Below, in pieces: positions 1 through 7,927 of a DNA stretch of 64,000 nucleotides. This stretch comes from Ruegeria atlantica (GTDB lineage Bacteria > Pseudomonadota > Alphaproteobacteria > Rhodobacterales > Rhodobacteraceae): NCBI RefSeq assembly GCF_013032505.1, contig NZ_WQCG01000001.1, forward strand, positions 1,116,001 to 1,180,000, read 5' to 3'. Below the pieces are notes generated by a model that was not told the origin of the DNA, ran no database searches, and saw only the letters and a list, made by a program, of their open reading frames with translations. Both the position numbers and the translations under genes were made by a program. How positions within the stretch are numbered: the stretch's first letter is position 1; each line of letters starts with the position of its first letter.

Positions 1-398
1 ATATTCTGGTCCTGGACGCATATAGTTCTGACGCGATCCCTTTGCACCTGACAACAGAAGAAGCAGTGCAGATGTACACAGAACGACTGGCTGACGACGG
101 TATTCTGGTCTTCCACATTACCAACCGCTACTACGATCTGCTCGACCCACTTGCGCGGATTACGGACAAGCTTGGTCTTCATATGGCACACCAGTTTCAT
201 CAAATCGAAACGGGTAGCCAAGAAATTGGCGCACATAAATCGCACGTTGTGATCGTTAGCCCAGAACAAGCTAGGATCGACAGTTTTGTCCAGAACGGCA
301 AATGGCAGCCCGTGGTTTCGGATGGGGGTGAGCCGTGGACGGATGACAAGGCCAACCTACTGTCCGCGCTCAGATTGCTTAAAGACAAACAGCAGTAG
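1..398 (+). CDS. Spermidine synthase-like protein, C-terminal part (5' end outside window)
   Basis: The reading frame is already open at base 3 and ends at 398, so only about the last 131 residues are visible. They begin with a Rossmann-type strand, [16 protein letters not shown], followed by an acidic helix and [14 protein letters not shown]. This matches the C-terminal half of the spermidine synthase / SAM-dependent aminopropyltransferase-like fold, where the DAYSSD-like segment closes the nucleotide pocket. In many proteobacteria this domain is fused to an N-terminal membrane part. Whether that is so here cannot be seen. The family name is an inference from the fold signature; the substrate is unknown. 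A strong terminator follows. Confidence 0.6.
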   Translation, partial: ILVLDAYSSDAIPLHLTTEEAVQMYTERLADDGILVFHITNRYYDLLDPLARITDKLGLHMAHQFHQIETGSQEIGAHKSHVVIVSPEQARIDSFVQNGKWQPVVSDGGEPWTDDKANLLSALRLLKDKQQ

Positions 399-428
399 AA
401 CCGGCGCTGTATCTCAGCCAGTGATTTA

Positions 429-480
429 CCCCGCCGATTTCCGAAAGGTGTCCCAACGCCACTGGAAACGGCGGGGTTTT
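429..480 (+). terminator. Rho-independent terminator after the spermidine synthase-like gene
   Basis: CCCCGCCG (429-436) pairs with CGGCGGGG (469-476), extended inward by TTTCC/GGAAA, and is followed by TTTT. It separates the upstream gene from hisF. Confidence 0.7.
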
Positions 481-513
481 GCCGATACAGGTGCGTCAAC
501 AAAGGACGCTGGC

Positions 514-1275
514 ATGCTAAAAACTCGTATCATTCCCTGTCTGGATGTCGCCGATGGACGCGTTGTCAAAGGTGTCAACTTCGTTGGCCTGCGTGACGCA
601 GGCGATCCTGTGGAATCAGCCAAAGCCTATGATGCGGCAGGCGCGGATGAGATCTGTTTTCTGGACATTCATGCCACTCATGAAAATCGTGGCACCATGT
701 TCGATGTGGTTCAGCGCACGGCAGAACAGTGCTTTGTTCCTCTGACGGTCGGCGGAGGTGTCCGCACCAAAGACGACGTGCGTGCGCTGTTGCTGGCGGG
801 TGCCGACAAGGTCAGCTTCAATTCGGCCGCAGTCGCCAACCCGGATGTCATCGCAGAAGCTGCCGATCAGTTCGGCAGCCAGTGTATTGTGTGTGCCATC
901 GACGCAAAAACAACGAGCCCTGGCAAGTGGGAGATCTTCACCCATGGCGGCCGCAAGCCAACAGGCATCGACGCGGTTGAGTTCGCCAAAACTGTCGTCG
1001 CCAAAGGCGCTGGAGAAATCCTGTTAACCTCGATGGACCGCGACGGCACCAAAGCCGGGTTCAACCTGCCCCTGACCCGCGCAATCTCGGACGCGGTGGA
1101 CGTGCCGGTGATCGCCTCCGGCGGTGTAGGCAACCTAAACCATCTGGTCGAAGGTGTGACGGAAGGCGGGGCCAGTGCCGTGCTGGCCGCTTCGATCTTT
1201 CATTTCGGCGAATACACCATTCGCGAAGCCAAGGAACACATGGCAGCGGCTGGTATCCCCATGAGGTTGACATGA
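514..1275 (+). CDS. hisF: Imidazole glycerol phosphate synthase cyclase subunit HisF
   Basis: This 253-residue (beta/alpha)8 barrel is full length for the family. HisF uses ammonia from HisH to convert PRFAR into imidazole glycerol phosphate and AICAR in histidine biosynthesis. The two catalytic aspartates fall where expected: Asp11 in [15 protein letters not shown] and Asp130 in CAIDAKTT. Phosphate-binding loops TVGGGVR and VIASGGVGN are also present. The start at 514 opens directly on the conserved [12 protein letters not shown]; longer upstream frames run through the preceding terminator and are not credible. The gene overlaps hisE by four bases. No hisH or hisA is directly upstream in this window. 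Confidence 0.98.
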   Translation: MLKTRIIPCLDVADGRVVKGVNFVGLRDAGDPVESAKAYDAAGADEICFLDIHATHENRGTMFDVVQRTAEQCFVPLTVGGGVRTKDDVRALLLAGADKVSFNSAAVANPDVIAEAADQFGSQCIVCAIDAKTTSPGKWEIFTHGGRKPTGIDAVEFAKTVVAKGAGEILLTSMDRDGTKAGFNLPLTRAISDAVDVPVIASGGVGNLNHLVEGVTEGGASAVLAASIFHFGEYTIREAKEHMAAAGIPMRLT

Positions 1276-1589
1276 GCATCCTGCACGAACTGGCCGCTAC
1301 GATCGAGACCCGCAAAGATGCGGCACCTGATTCCAGCTGGACCGCAAAGCTGCTGGCCAAAGGTCCGGAGAAATGCGCCGAAAAATTCGGCGAGGAAGCC
1401 GTTGAGGCCATCATCGAAGCCGTTAAAGGCGACAAAGACAAGCTGACGGCCGAGGCGGCAGATGTCCTCTATCACTTGCTGGTCATGCTGGCAGCGCGAG
1501 ACGTTGCACTGGACGACGTACTGGCCGAAATCGCCCGACGCCAAGGCACAAGTGGCATCGCAGAAAAAGCATCACGCCCCAAGACCTAA
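1272..1589 (+). CDS. hisE: Phosphoribosyl-ATP pyrophosphatase HisE
   Basis: This 105-residue protein has the all-alpha MazG/HisE fold. It removes pyrophosphate from phosphoribosyl-ATP, the second step of histidine biosynthesis. The metal-binding acidic motifs are visible as FGEEAVE (about residues 38-44) and EAADVLYH (about 60-67). The length suits a stand-alone HisE not fused to HisI. The start codon overlaps the hisF stop (ATGA), so the two genes are translationally coupled. Confidence 0.95.
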   Translation: MSILHELAATIETRKDAAPDSSWTAKLLAKGPEKCAEKFGEEAVEAIIEAVKGDKDKLTAEAADVLYHLLVMLAARDVALDDVLAEIARRQGTSGIAEKASRPKT

Positions 1590-1661
1590 GGGCGGGTTCC
1601 GTCCTGCCGCCCCGCCCTATATAGTCAGGGATCAATGTGGGACCGACCGAGGGGCGCGGGA

Positions 1662-2237
1662 ATGACCAGAGCTTTTGCCAGTTTAATGGCTTTGCTTTCG
1701 CTTGTGATGATTGCCGCGTGTTCGGCACCGCCGCGCACGACAGGTGATGAGGTCCAAAGGTTGGCAACGGAAATCCGAAACCTTGGTCCGGATATAGACC
1801 CCGAAGAGGCCGACCGAGCAGCCCGCATAGCCTATTCCTATACCGCGCAACTGGTACAGGAATATGAAATCACCGACCCTCCGCTGATTCACAATGCCAA
1901 GGTCAACAAAGGTCTGCGACCGCGCGGGCTGTGCTGGCATTGGGCAGAGGATATCGAACGTCGACTGAAGCAAGAGAACTTCCGGACATTGGAATTGCAC
2001 CGTGCAATAGCCAACGCGGACAACCAGTTCAGAATCGACCACAGCACCGCAATTATCAGCCGCAAAGGCGAGACGATGTATGACGGCGTGGTGCTGGATC
2101 CATGGCGATATGGCGGCGTGCTGTTCTGGTCGCCCCTGGTGGAAGACACCAGATATGACTGGGTGCCCCGAAACGTTGTGCTGGAGAAGCGCCGGCAGGA
2201 ACAGTACGGGGCATTGCTGCCCTATGTCAGCGGCTAG
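1662..2237 (+). CDS. Conserved putative lipoprotein
   Basis: 191 residues, starting at the ATG at 1662. A hydrophobic signal segment ends in a lipobox-like IAAC (Cys about residue 18), so the protein is probably lipid-anchored. The mature part has a GLCWHWAEDI segment, a histidine-containing FRIDHSTAII, and YDGVVLDPWRYGG. The Cys/His arrangement recalls cysteine peptidase-like folds, but no family can be named with confidence. It is convergent with the CoA-binding gene, with three bases between the stops. Function unknown. Confidence 0.7.
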   Translation: MTRAFASLMALLSLVMIAACSAPPRTTGDEVQRLATEIRNLGPDIDPEEADRAARIAYSYTAQLVQEYEITDPPLIHNAKVNKGLRPRGLCWHWAEDIERRLKQENFRTLELHRAIANADNQFRIDHSTAIISRKGETMYDGVVLDPWRYGGVLFWSPLVEDTRYDWVPRNVVLEKRRQEQYGALLPYVSG

Positions 2238-2240
2238 CCG

Positions 2241-2711
2241 TCACAGCTTGGATGAGATCACACCGGTTGCGAATCCACCCATCCTCAGCTCACCAAACAG
2301 CCGCTGATATTCGATCTTCGGGCAGCGGTTCATCACCACATCCACGCCGCGCGTCTGTGCTTTTGCTGCGGCTTCTTGGTGTTCAACGCCAATCTGCATC
2401 CAAATCGTGCGCAGGCCGGCAAAGGCAGACAGGGCTTCATCGACAATTGGCGGAACGGCCTCGGACCGGCGAAAGATGTCGACCATATCAACCGACTGGG
2501 TGATCTCAGACAATGACGCACGTACGGTCTGACCAAAAAGCACCTTGCCCGCATGGCCCGGGTTCACAGGGATAACCGTGTACCCCTTGAGCGAGAGATA
2601 TCGCGCAACGTAATAGCTAGGCCGAACAGGATTCATCGAAACGCCGACGACAGCAACAACTTTGGTCCGGCGCAGGATGTCTTTCAGGAATGAGTCTGAA
2701 TAATCCGTCAT
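2241..2711 (-). CDS. CoA-binding domain protein (YccU-like)
   Basis: This 156-residue single-domain protein has the Rossmann CoA-binding fold of succinyl-CoA synthetase alpha and the YccU family. Diagnostic segments are VVAVVGVSMNPVRPSYYVARYL near residue 20, VIPVNPG near 47, and the Cys-bearing VVMNRCPKIEYQRL near the C-terminus. It lacks the rest of an acyl-CoA synthetase, so it is probably a cofactor-binding or regulatory protein rather than a full enzyme. The gene stands alone; a terminator hairpin lies about 30 bases upstream of its start, so it needs its own promoter close by. Confidence 0.85.
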   Translation of the reverse strand: MTDYSDSFLKDILRRTKVVAVVGVSMNPVRPSYYVARYLSLKGYTVIPVNPGHAGKVLFGQTVRASLSEITQSVDMVDIFRRSEAVPPIVDEALSAFAGLRTIWMQIGVEHQEAAAKAQTRGVDVVMNRCPKIEYQRLFGELRMGGFATGVISSKL

Positions 2712-2737
2712 GCGGCCACCCTAAACGTCGTCTGAAA

Positions 2738-2860
2738 AAGAAAAAAGCGCCCAGGTCGAACCTGAGCGCCAGTTGTTGGAACGAGGGACAGTGAAATGAC
2801 CCGCGGCAGTTCCGTTCCGCGGTCACTGTGACATTTAGGCATAAGTTCGGAGAAAAAAAG
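2738..2860 (-). ncRNA. Candidate small RNA with two stem-loops
   Basis: Between the YHS gene and the CoA-binding gene, the minus strand carries a first stem around an inverted CCGCGG pair (about 2790-2832). A strong terminator follows: GGCGC(T)CAGG / CCTGGGCGC with a T-rich tail, at about 2738-2772. The YHS gene already has its own terminator at 2889-2911, so this second one suggests a separate short transcript. I could not find a convincing promoter. It could instead be a structured 3' region or a leader element of the downstream gene. Confidence 0.3.
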
Positions 2861-2888
2861 AGGCGAGTATCATTTTTGTGATGACAGA

Positions 2889-2911
2889 CCAAAAAAAGCG
2901 GCAATCCGCTT
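2889..2911 (-). terminator. Terminator of the YHS-domain gene
   Basis: On the minus strand AAGCGG-ATT-CCGCTT is followed by seven T residues. It starts at the stop codon of the YHS gene. Confidence 0.7.
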
Positions 2912-3362
2912 AGTCTTGATACAACACAACTGGCCAGTTTTCCTCAGCCATATGAATGTACTCTGCGCGATCTCCGCGCCACAGTTGCTCAATCTCTGGG
3001 GAATGGGTCAGATACAGTCGACCCTCTACCATATCCCAAAGCATCGGATCTGTGCTTTTCAAAATACCTTGCGCCATAGCGTAAGCGCAGTAACCCCCGA
3101 ACTGAGGAGAAAAGGCGCGGGGATTGCTTTCAAACAGATCACGATTCTCGGCCGAGGCAAAATGCCACTCGGCCCCCTTCCAGATCACGGAGTACTCAGG
3201 CAATCCCAGTACTGGTGTCTCCTCCAGAAAATACGAGACCGGGTCATATCCAGCCATGACAGCACCGTCCGCCTCGTAAAAGACGGGTAAGTCCTGTGCG
3301 TGAGCGGCAGGAAGAATGGCGAGGGCGGCGATCGCGCCAAGTATGAAACGTTTGATTGTCAT
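2910..3362 (-). CDS. Secreted YHS-domain protein
   Basis: 150 residues. An N-terminal signal peptide, KRFILGAIAALAILPAAHA, is followed by a YHS-type domain: AGYDPVSYFLEE (about 37-48), WHFASAENRDLFESNP and FGGYCAYAMAQG (about 91-102). YHS domains are small metal-associated modules related to TRASH; in secreted Roseobacter proteins their role is not established. The start is taken at the ATG at 3362; a GTG lies one codon earlier. It has its own terminator. Confidence 0.85.
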   Translation of the reverse strand: MTIKRFILGAIAALAILPAAHAQDLPVFYEADGAVMAGYDPVSYFLEETPVLGLPEYSVIWKGAEWHFASAENRDLFESNPRAFSPQFGGYCAYAMAQGILKSTDPMLWDMVEGRLYLTHSPEIEQLWRGDRAEYIHMAEENWPVVLYQD

Positions 3363-3466
3363 CACATGTTCAGGGTTACAAATTCAGGCTATCAAAATGC
3401 AATCTTTTGTCGCGCGTAACACCCCTATTAACGCGGTTGTGAACGCGCGTGTCGCTTTACCCCGCA

Positions 3467-3781
3467 CTAGTCAAAGATATCCTCTACCACATCCCAGGCC
3501 TCATCAATGACGCGTGCGAAGATCCCCTTTTTCTTCTTTTTCTTTTTGTTCTGGTATGCGGTGGCCGTTTTGTAGCTGTCACGCTTTGGTTTGTCGCTGT
3601 TCAGCTTGCGCTTGGGAACCATCTTGAGGTCATGCAAAGGGGCCCCACAGCTAGAGCAGCTGAGTTCATGGCGTTGCTTCCCCTTCAGAACCAACGCAGC
3701 GCGCGTTCCGCAATAACAGCACGTGGCGATTTTAGTCGGGCTTGAAATGGCTCTCTCCTCTCCATCAATGCCTTGAAGCAT
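3467..3781 (-). CDS. Zinc-ribbon protein with a lysine tract
   Basis: A short protein with two CxxC knuckles, CCYCGT and CSSCGA, about 17 residues apart, forming a zinc ribbon. After these come a basic linker, a run of seven lysines, and an acidic end (DEAWDVVEDIFD). The role is unknown; nucleic-acid contact is plausible from the basic tract. The ATG at 3781 lies inside the end of the RlmB gene and has no good ribosome-binding site. A purine-rich GGAGAGGAGA sits just before an in-frame ATT at 3748, which would give a 93-residue protein starting just ahead of the ribbon. The true start is therefore open. Confidence 0.6.
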   Translation of the reverse strand: MLQGIDGEERAISSPTKIATCCYCGTRAALVLKGKQRHELSCSSCGAPLHDLKMVPKRKLNSDKPKRDSYKTATAYQNKKKKKKKGIFARVIDEAWDVVEDIFD

Positions 3782-4535
3782 ATAAGGCAATTGCGGCAGC
3801 ATTTGAGACGTTGAGAGAACCAAACCCACCGGCTGCGTCGATTTTCACCAGCTGGTTAACGGTTTCTTTGGTCTTTTGCCTCAGACCAGGCCCTTCGGCC
3901 CCCAGCACCAGCGCAACAGGTTGATCAAGTTTGCCACCCAGCGCAGTTTCGATCGTGTCCTCCGCCTCGCCATCCAGGCCCAACACCAAGAATCCCATAT
4001 TCTGCAACTCAACGATCGCATCAGCCAAGTTGCGCACGCGCAGATATGGCTGACGCTCTAACGCGCCGCTGGCGGTTTTGGCCAGCGCTCCTGTTTCCGG
4101 GGCCGAGTGGTGCCGCGTACCGATCACGGCGCTGGCCCCAAGCACTTCGGCTGAACGTAGAATCGCCCCGACGTTGTGCGGGTCAGTCACGCGGTCCAAC
4201 AAAATGACTCTCGGATGTTCACGCCCGATGCAGTTTTCGGCCAACCCGCCCCAATCCAGCGGCTTGACCTCAAGCGCAGCCCCCTGATGAACCGAACCGG
4301 GGTCAATGGGCGCGGTGAACTTGCGCGGGTCGACCATTTCGGCCTCAATCCCTGCAAATTCAATCGCTTCTGCCAGTTTGTCCCGCGCGTTCCGCGTCAC
4401 GATCAGTTTCAGTTTCTGCCGGTTCGGGTTCATCAAAGCATCGCGAACGGCGTGCAATCCGAACAGCCAAACAGTTTCGGACGCCGCAGCTTTGCGCGCC
4501 TGTTCTTTTTCAACGACCCACTTGGGTTTCTTCAT
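3765..4535 (-). CDS. rlmB: 23S rRNA 2'-O-ribose methyltransferase, RlmB/TrmH family
   Basis: 256 residues. A substrate-binding domain (about 20-95, starting VWLFGLHAVRDALMNP) is followed by the SpoU/TrmH trefoil-knot domain. The three knot motifs are clear: DPHNVGAILRSAEVLGA (about 118-134), LVLGAEGPGLR (about 208-218) and SLNVSNAAAIALY near the C-terminus. RlmB methylates G2251 in the 23S rRNA peptidyl-transferase loop. The two-domain layout favours RlmB over tRNA-specific TrmH. It diverges from tRNA-Tyr. Confidence 0.88.
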   Translation of the reverse strand: MKKPKWVVEKEQARKAAASETVWLFGLHAVRDALMNPNRQKLKLIVTRNARDKLAEAIEFAGIEAEMVDPRKFTAPIDPGSVHQGAALEVKPLDWGGLAENCIGREHPRVILLDRVTDPHNVGAILRSAEVLGASAVIGTRHHSAPETGALAKTASGALERQPYLRVRNLADAIVELQNMGFLVLGLDGEAEDTIETALGGKLDQPVALVLGAEGPGLRQKTKETVNQLVKIDAAGGFGSLNVSNAAAIALYASRH

Positions 4536-4591
4536 TTCTTGGGCCTCCGGGCCGGGAATTCGGTTTCCTGCGTCAAAGCCAAATTTTCCTG

Positions 4592-4620
4592 TTGACGCTC
4601 CTTCAAGGCGCTAGTAATCA
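4592..4620 (+). promoter_or_regulatory. Sigma-70-type promoter of tRNA-Tyr
   Basis: TTGACG (4592-4597) and TAATCA (4615-4620) are separated by exactly 17 bases. The -10 box ends about 30 bases before the mature tRNA 5' end. Confidence 0.55.
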
Positions 4621-4650
4621 CGCCTCCACGTCAGGTGCAACGCCTGACAG

Positions 4651-4735
4651 TGGGCGACAGGCCGCAAGGTGTGGCAGGGGACTGTAACTCCCTCGCGGAG
4701 ACGCACGCCTGGTTCGATTCCAGGGTCGCCCACCA
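4651..4735 (+). tRNA. tRNA-Tyr (anticodon GTA)
   Basis: The acceptor arms TGGGCGA (4651-4657) and TCGCCCA (4726-4732) pair fully, and CCA is encoded at 4733-4735. The anticodon loop CTGTAAC gives GUA on a GGGGA/TCCCT stem. A long class II variable arm (GCG...CGC) and a T arm CCTGG-TTCGATT-CCAGG follow. The long variable arm and the anticodon identify tyrosine. Confidence 0.97.
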
Positions 4736-4881
4736 CTTTCCAAACATACACGAACCAAGCAATCAAAGACCTTTTGCGCGCATCAGCCTTTGATCGAGCC
4801 TATTTGTTGCATTTTGTTGACATTCTCCCGGCGCAGTGACCCAGAGACGCACCGCCGAAGCGTTGTTTTTGGATGCGCGGC

Positions 4882-6003
4882 CTAGTTGGGCAGGCATTGC
4901 CATTCCTCAATCACCTGCCCGTCGCGAACGGCAAGAATGCTGCCAAACTGATTCAGCACGGCCTCACTTTGACTGGGCCGCAGCAGCGCTATGTCGCCCG
5001 GTGACACATTGGCCGCGCGCGGTCCGGTCCATACTTCTTGATTGCTGGAACGACCGAAAACCGTTGAATACCCAAATTCCCTCGGGAACACCGGTTGGCC
5101 AAGGAAGTGGCCGCCAAAAACCGCAATATCCGTTTTTTGTCTGGGCAAAAACTCAAGACCCGGCAATGCGTTACCCGGCATGACCTTGAGAACCGGCGTC
5201 GCAATAAATGCGGCCGGTTCAAAAGCGCGCGTCGTGGCGTGATCAAAGTCGCTAGGCTTTACCAAGACCGAGCCGAATGCGACCTCATTCGCGGTACCTT
5301 TGGTGAGGTAAGACTGGAAAGTCAGGCTGCCGCCTGTGTTCAGACACAATCCGTCCCCGAAACGTGGCAATGCGGCGACGGCCGCGTTGAACGCATTTGC
5401 GCTGGCTCTCGCTGCGCGGCTGCGCAAAATGCCAGGCAGTTTCGCCAGATGCGCCTCATAACCCATGACACCGGCCAAATGCCCATAGGGGTGCGCCGCA
5501 ATCCGTTGGGCAAGCTCGGGCACGGATTGAGCGTTTACACCGCCTCGGTGAAGACCAACATCCAGTTCCAGCGACAATCGCAATGGCATCTGGCGATCTG
5601 ATGCCAGCTTCAGATACTCCCCAAGCCGAACCGGAGTGTCGATCAACCATTGTACGCGCCTTGCCGCGTCGGGATTGGTAGATAAAATCCTTGCCGCAGA
5701 ACTGACCTGAAAGGGCTTCCCTACCAGATGATCCGTATTTGGCTCTGCCGTCAAAAGCGCTTGCAGCATCGGCTCGGAAAACGTCATCAGGCCAGAGGTC
5801 GGAATGCGCTCGCGAATGTAGTTGAGCAAGGGCAGACAAGGCAGAGACTTGGCGACCAGCCTGCGGGCCAACCCGGCATCGGCAACCTTGTCCGCCACCG
5901 CACAATTGGCGTCCAGCACATCCAAATCCACCACGACAATTGGTTTGTCGACGCCGTATGAACGCAGTGTCTCCGAAAGTCGTTTCAAGACCGCCGTGTT
6001 CAT
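4882..6003 (-). CDS. PLP fold-III enzyme, D-threonine aldolase / alanine racemase-like
   Basis: 373 residues with the alanine racemase N-terminal barrel. The Schiff-base lysine is Lys52 in LVAKSLPCLPLL, near the barrel start as in D-threonine aldolases and D-serine dehydratases. Later barrel strands LRLSLELDVGLHRGG and LNTGGSLTF follow. The C-terminal beta domain (GGHFLGQPVFPREFG onward) resembles the DSD1-like family. However, I do not see the His-x-Cys/Asp metal motif that closes true D-threonine aldolase and D-serine dehydratase sites, so the reaction is uncertain. The start overlaps the stop of the upstream lactone-oxidase gene by four bases, suggesting a shared pathway. Confidence 0.75.
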   Translation of the reverse strand: MNTAVLKRLSETLRSYGVDKPIVVVDLDVLDANCAVADKVADAGLARRLVAKSLPCLPLLNYIRERIPTSGLMTFSEPMLQALLTAEPNTDHLVGKPFQVSSAARILSTNPDAARRVQWLIDTPVRLGEYLKLASDRQMPLRLSLELDVGLHRGGVNAQSVPELAQRIAAHPYGHLAGVMGYEAHLAKLPGILRSRAARASANAFNAAVAALPRFGDGLCLNTGGSLTFQSYLTKGTANEVAFGSVLVKPSDFDHATTRAFEPAAFIATPVLKVMPGNALPGLEFLPRQKTDIAVFGGHFLGQPVFPREFGYSTVFGRSSNQEVWTGPRAANVSPGDIALLRPSQSEAVLNQFGSILAVRDGQVIEEWQCLPN

Positions 6004-7247
6004 GGTTGAAACAGCCGGGCTAGCGCAGGGGTCAGAAACTTACCTTGCGGGTCAAGCTGTTCGCGCAATGCACAAAACCTATCAAAATCTGGGTACATCA
6101 ACGACAGGTCCTTATAGGACAGGTTGTGCATCTTGCCCCAATGGGGGCGCCCACCTGCTTCGACAAACAGGGGTTCAATGGCTTCGAAGTACCGTTTATG
6201 GTCTTCGGCCGCGTCTGTGTGAATGGCGACTGAAATGCGTGGCCCGCCCTGAAACGGAGACAGACACGCCGTGTCACCAGCGGTCTGGCGCACCTCGATC
6301 GGAAAGTAGACATCTTTATGGTCGCGATGCAGGCGCGTCAGAACCTCTTGCAGAACATCCCCCGCAACTTCGGGCGGCAAGTGGTATTCCATTTCCTTGA
6401 ATGGAATATGCCGGTCGCTACACAGAACCCGCCAGCTTTCACCAACATAATCCTCATTTGACTGCGCCATCGTTAGCATCTTGAGCAATGCACGACGCAA
6501 ACCCGCGCTGATCCGCCCGGCGCTGCGCGCGAGTTTCAGCACCTTTACTGCGATCATATCCAAATCTCGCGGCGCTTTGCTTTCGGCTGCATCAGTGATG
6601 GCATGACGAAGCTCGACAGTTTTTCCGGTAAAGGGGATGTAGAAGAACTCGAAATTCCGGTTCTCCGCCCATTTCTGGTGCATTGTGGCCAGAGTTTCTT
6701 CGACCGAGGCAAGCCCGACCTGTCGTCGCAGATTGTATTTCGAAACGACCGAAATTTGCGCCTCGGTCAGGACGCCCAACATCCCCATACTGACCTGCGC
6801 CATCTCAAGCGGGATATCATCCGTGGTCAGGATATCTCCGCTTGCTCCGATCATCCGGGCTGCGGTGATTTCTGCCGCTAGGCATGGCAAGTCCCGCCCG
6901 GTCCCATGCGTCGCGGTCGACGCTGCACCCGCCAGCGATTGGGTGTTGATATCCCCAAGGTTTCGAAACGCCAGCCTTTTGTCCGCCAGCGCCGGTGACA
7001 GATCCCGCAACCGCGCGTTGGCGTTAACCCACACCCGGTCCTGTTCGGCAGCCCCAAGTATTGGCAGGTCCAATCCCGACAAGTCCAGAATCCGGTCACC
7101 ACCAGCTACGATTGGCGTAAAGGAGTGCCCTGCCCCCAAGATCCTCAGGCTTTGGGGCTGCGCAATCTCTTTTTGCAGATCAGCAATCGACGTCGGGCAC
7201 GCTAATGGCGTATCCGTGCGCTGGTTTCCAGCCCAGTTGGTCCACAT
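6000..7247 (-). CDS. FAD-dependent sugar-1,4-lactone oxidase family protein
   Basis: 415 residues. The N-terminal FAD-binding domain carries ILGAGHSFTPIV (about 36-47), whose His in the GHS motif is the covalent flavin site in D-arabinono-1,4-lactone and L-gulonolactone oxidases. The C-terminal domain ends with the family's RPHWGKMHN motif near residue 375. Such enzymes oxidise aldonolactones or alditols with oxygen or a dehydrogenase acceptor. The ATG at 7247 is preceded by GGAG at good spacing, so the longer frame starting at 7283 is rejected. It is coupled to the downstream PLP enzyme, an arrangement whose substrate is not known. Confidence 0.82.
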   Translation of the reverse strand: MWTNWAGNQRTDTPLACPTSIADLQKEIAQPQSLRILGAGHSFTPIVAGGDRILDLSGLDLPILGAAEQDRVWVNANARLRDLSPALADKRLAFRNLGDINTQSLAGAASTATHGTGRDLPCLAAEITAARMIGASGDILTTDDIPLEMAQVSMGMLGVLTEAQISVVSKYNLRRQVGLASVEETLATMHQKWAENRNFEFFYIPFTGKTVELRHAITDAAESKAPRDLDMIAVKVLKLARSAGRISAGLRRALLKMLTMAQSNEDYVGESWRVLCSDRHIPFKEMEYHLPPEVAGDVLQEVLTRLHRDHKDVYFPIEVRQTAGDTACLSPFQGGPRISVAIHTDAAEDHKRYFEAIEPLFVEAGGRPHWGKMHNLSYKDLSLMYPDFDRFCALREQLDPQGKFLTPALARLFQP

Positions 7248-7333
7248 AAAATCACTCCTCCGGACACGAGGATTGCAGTACATGTGGCACGAAACAAGTC
7301 AGGAAAACAGAAACTTACCCTACGGGAGCTTTG

Positions 7334-7855
7334 TCAGGCTGCGGCCTCACGCTGCGCTGTGATACGGTCGAACCAGGCAATGATGCTTTCGGAATCTGGC
7401 GATATCTTTTCGGCGGCGCCCCCGGTGAATTCGTCGAATTTCTCTTTATTCAAACCGTTCACGCCAACGAGAACAGGAATATCCTGCGCCAGTGCTTCGG
7501 CGATCACCGGGCGGAATCCGCGCCCGTCAGCCTCATGCTTGCCGAATTTGTTGATGATCAGCAGTTGCGGCGCGTCGGCAAGCGAAGAGGTCACATATCC
7601 AACGGCCTGCTCCAACGCGGCCGGGTCCAGACGACACCCCCGCGACTGCTCACCAAGGGATTGCGAGATGCGAATGGTCTCTCCCTCGGGCAGAACCCGA
7701 ACATCCATGTCACACTTGCTGCTATCCGCGCATTCGGTATTGGTTTGCACCACTCCGGCAAGGCTTGCGCCTTTCGCGAGCAGGTGTTCGGCAACCGCGC
7801 TTAAAAGACGATCGGTTGCGCCGCGGTCGGTGGTAGTGACATAGGCCAGATGCAT
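7334..7855 (-). CDS. DUF2478 family NTPase-like protein
   Basis: 173 residues beginning LAYVTTTDRGATDRLL. A central cysteine-containing region (TECADSSKCDMDVRVLP) precedes QLLIINKFGKHEADGRGF (about 98-115), which resembles an NTPase Walker B/base-recognition strand. This matches the DUF2478 family, often found beside molybdate transport or molybdenum cofactor genes. No such gene lies here, so its partner is not evident. No canonical P-loop is seen. Confidence 0.7.
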   Translation of the reverse strand: MHLAYVTTTDRGATDRLLSAVAEHLLAKGASLAGVVQTNTECADSSKCDMDVRVLPEGETIRISQSLGEQSRGCRLDPAALEQAVGYVTSSLADAPQLLIINKFGKHEADGRGFRPVIAEALAQDIPVLVGVNGLNKEKFDEFTGGAAEKISPDSESIIAWFDRITAQREAAA

Positions 7856-7927
7856 CTAGGGACCCCTAAGTACAGATTTGTGACATTCCAGATAGCACGC
7901 AAGTACCCGCGCGACCACTCCCTTGCT

